Source of the DNA: Candidatus Fermentithermobacillaceae bacterium UBA3951
Lineage (GTDB): Bacteria; Bacillota; Sulfobacillia; Fermentithermobacillales; Fermentithermobacillaceae
Assembly: GCA_002385465.1 (NCBI GenBank)
Contig: DGDN01000010.1
Span: forward strand, 1 to 6,151
Direction: 5' to 3'
DNA length: 6,151 nucleotides
Every line of letters starts with the position of its first letter. Position 1 is the first letter of the stretch. Made by a program: the position numbers and the translations under genes. Shown piece after piece: positions 5,344 to 6,151 of the stretch. The notes beneath the pieces are model-generated. The model was not told where the DNA came from. It saw only the letters and a program-made list of their open reading frames with translations, and ran no database searches.

Positions 5344-6151
5344 CCGGCCATCGCCCCTCCCCCCTCGCCGACGAGGCTCATGTAAACCGACCCGGGCTTG
5401 TTAAGTTCCTCATGGGTCCCGCGTTCGACAATGCGGCCCTGGTCCATCACGAGGATGAGGTCTGCCCTTTCGGCTATATCCAACCGGTGACTTGCGACTA
5501 CACAGGTCTTCCCTTTCATCGCCGAGAGGAGGCTCGACCATATCCTCTCTTCGGACTCTCTGTCCACCGAACTCGTCGGTTCGTCGATGAGTAGGACCGG
5601 GCTCCCTCTGAGAAGCGTCCGGGCAATACACAGGCGCTGCCGTTCGCCGCCTGAGAAAGAGCTCCCCCTCTCTGATACGTCGCGGCCCAAACCGGCCTCA
5701 TCCCGCTCGACGAAGTCCAGGGCGTCGGCGACGGCAAGTGCCCGCCGGAGCTCTTCTCCGGCCGCATCGGGCTTTGCCAGTTCAAGGTTCTCCCTGAGCG
5801 AGCCTGAGAAGAGGAAAGGCTCTTGGGGCAGGTACGAAGCCACACTGCGGGCCCACCCCGCCTCATAGTGAAGGTCCCGGTCGCCTATGAAAACGGTGCC
5901 CGGAGACGGGCGGTAAAGCCCCGCGAGGACCTTGAGGAGGGTACTCTTTCCGCACCCGCTCTTCCCCGCCAGGACAACAAGAGCCCCCGGCGGTATCTCA
6001 ACGGAGATCTCCCTTAGGACAGGCGTGCCGTGGACGTATTCGAAGGAGAGGTCCCTGACGGTTATCGAAGGACTTCCGGCGTCCGCAGCGGTATCCGCGG
6101 CGGCATCTGCAGCATCTGCGGCGGCACCCGCGGCATCTGCGGCGGCATCCG
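5340..6151 (-). CDS. ABC half-exporter, C-terminal part (linker and ATP-binding domain); cut by window edge
   Basis: The frame is open from the TGA at 5342-5340 to the right edge, so 269 codons of a longer gene are visible and the N-terminal membrane domain is off the window. Numbering from the edge, residues 1-24 are an Ala/Asp-rich linker. The ATP-binding domain follows: A-loop Y38 (LSFEY), Walker A GKSGCGKST (62-70), Q-loop Q109 (YLPQEPFLFSG), signature FSGGE (165-169), Walker B VLLIDE (185-190, catalytic E190), D-loop SSVD (193-196) and switch H221. GTG at 5843 is an internal codon, not the start. The signature differs from the partner's LSGGQ, but the Walker B glutamate and switch histidine are intact. 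The ATGA overlap with the next gene implies co-expression and probably a heterodimeric exporter. The membrane domain is assumed from the family and partner, not seen. Confidence 0.93.
   Translation of the reverse strand, partial: DAAADAAGAAADAADAAADTAADAGSPSITVRDLSFEYVHGTPVLREISVEIPPGALVVLAGKSGCGKSTLLKVLAGLYRPSPGTVFIGDRDLHYEAGWARSVASYLPQEPFLFSGSLRENLELAKPDAAGEELRRALAVADALDFVERDEAGLGRDVSERGSSFSGGERQRLCIARTLLRGSPVLLIDEPTSSVDRESEERIWSSLLSAMKGKTCVVASHRLDIAERADLILVMDQGRIVERGTHEELNKPGSVYMSLVGEGGGAMAG
6081..6149 (-). repeat. Trinucleotide-type repeat encoding an Ala/Asp-rich linker
   Basis: On the minus strand this is a run of GAT, GAC and GCN codons giving D(A)2-3 units, interrupted once by G and once by T. 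It continues to the window edge. It lies just before the ATP-binding domain of the partial ABC protein, where exporters have the TMD-NBD linker. Near-identical blocks such as GCATCTGCGG on the plus strand recur, so length change by slippage is plausible. Confidence 0.8.

Noticed and set aside
5340..5843. GTG at 5843 as the start of a short ATPase gene
   Set aside because: The same frame continues upstream through an intact Walker A and A-loop to the window edge; the GTG is an internal valine.

Overview
The window looks like chromosomal DNA of a GC-rich, endospore-forming member of the Bacillota (Firmicutes), perhaps a clostridial lineage of the Desulfotomaculum/Moorella kind. The evidence is a YtxC-family sporulation gene, a T-box leader (a Firmicutes-type tRNA-sensing switch), frequent TTG/GTG starts and strong purine-rich ribosome binding sites. 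The exact taxon cannot be read from the sequence.

Layout, following transcription on the minus strand from right to left. (1) 6151-3574: two translationally coupled ABC half-exporters. The first is cut by the right edge, so only its alanine/aspartate-rich linker and nucleotide-binding domain are visible. The second is complete. They overlap by ATGA and probably form a heterodimer. (2) 3573-3430: a short gap between converging genes, holding a degenerate tandem repeat and no clear terminator. (3) 2947-3429: the only plus-strand gene, a 160-residue Cys- and Trp-containing protein of unknown function with a winged-helix-like C-terminal half. (4) 2946-2835: a divergent intergenic region. (5) 2834-1448, minus strand: a candidate 43-codon small ORF with an excellent ribosome binding site, a 116-residue three-helix membrane protein (TTG start), and a membrane-anchored trypsin-like protease, all tightly spaced. 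(6) 1318-404: ytxC. (7) 407-1: a near-consensus housekeeping promoter overlapping the ytxC stop codon, then a long T-box leader that runs off the left edge.

The T-box can be folded by hand. Stem I carries a kink-turn-like base and an ACC (threonine) specifier, Stem II carries an AGUA/GAA S-turn, and the T-box bulge sequence sits at the left edge. The neighbour expected just outside the window is therefore thrS, threonyl-tRNA synthetase. This matches the ytxC-thrS gene order of Bacillus subtilis. ytxC and the tRNA-controlled synthetase are adjacent but have separate control.

The least understood parts are the small ORF / membrane protein / membrane protease module upstream of ytxC, and the divergent orphan gene. 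Neither matches a system I can name.
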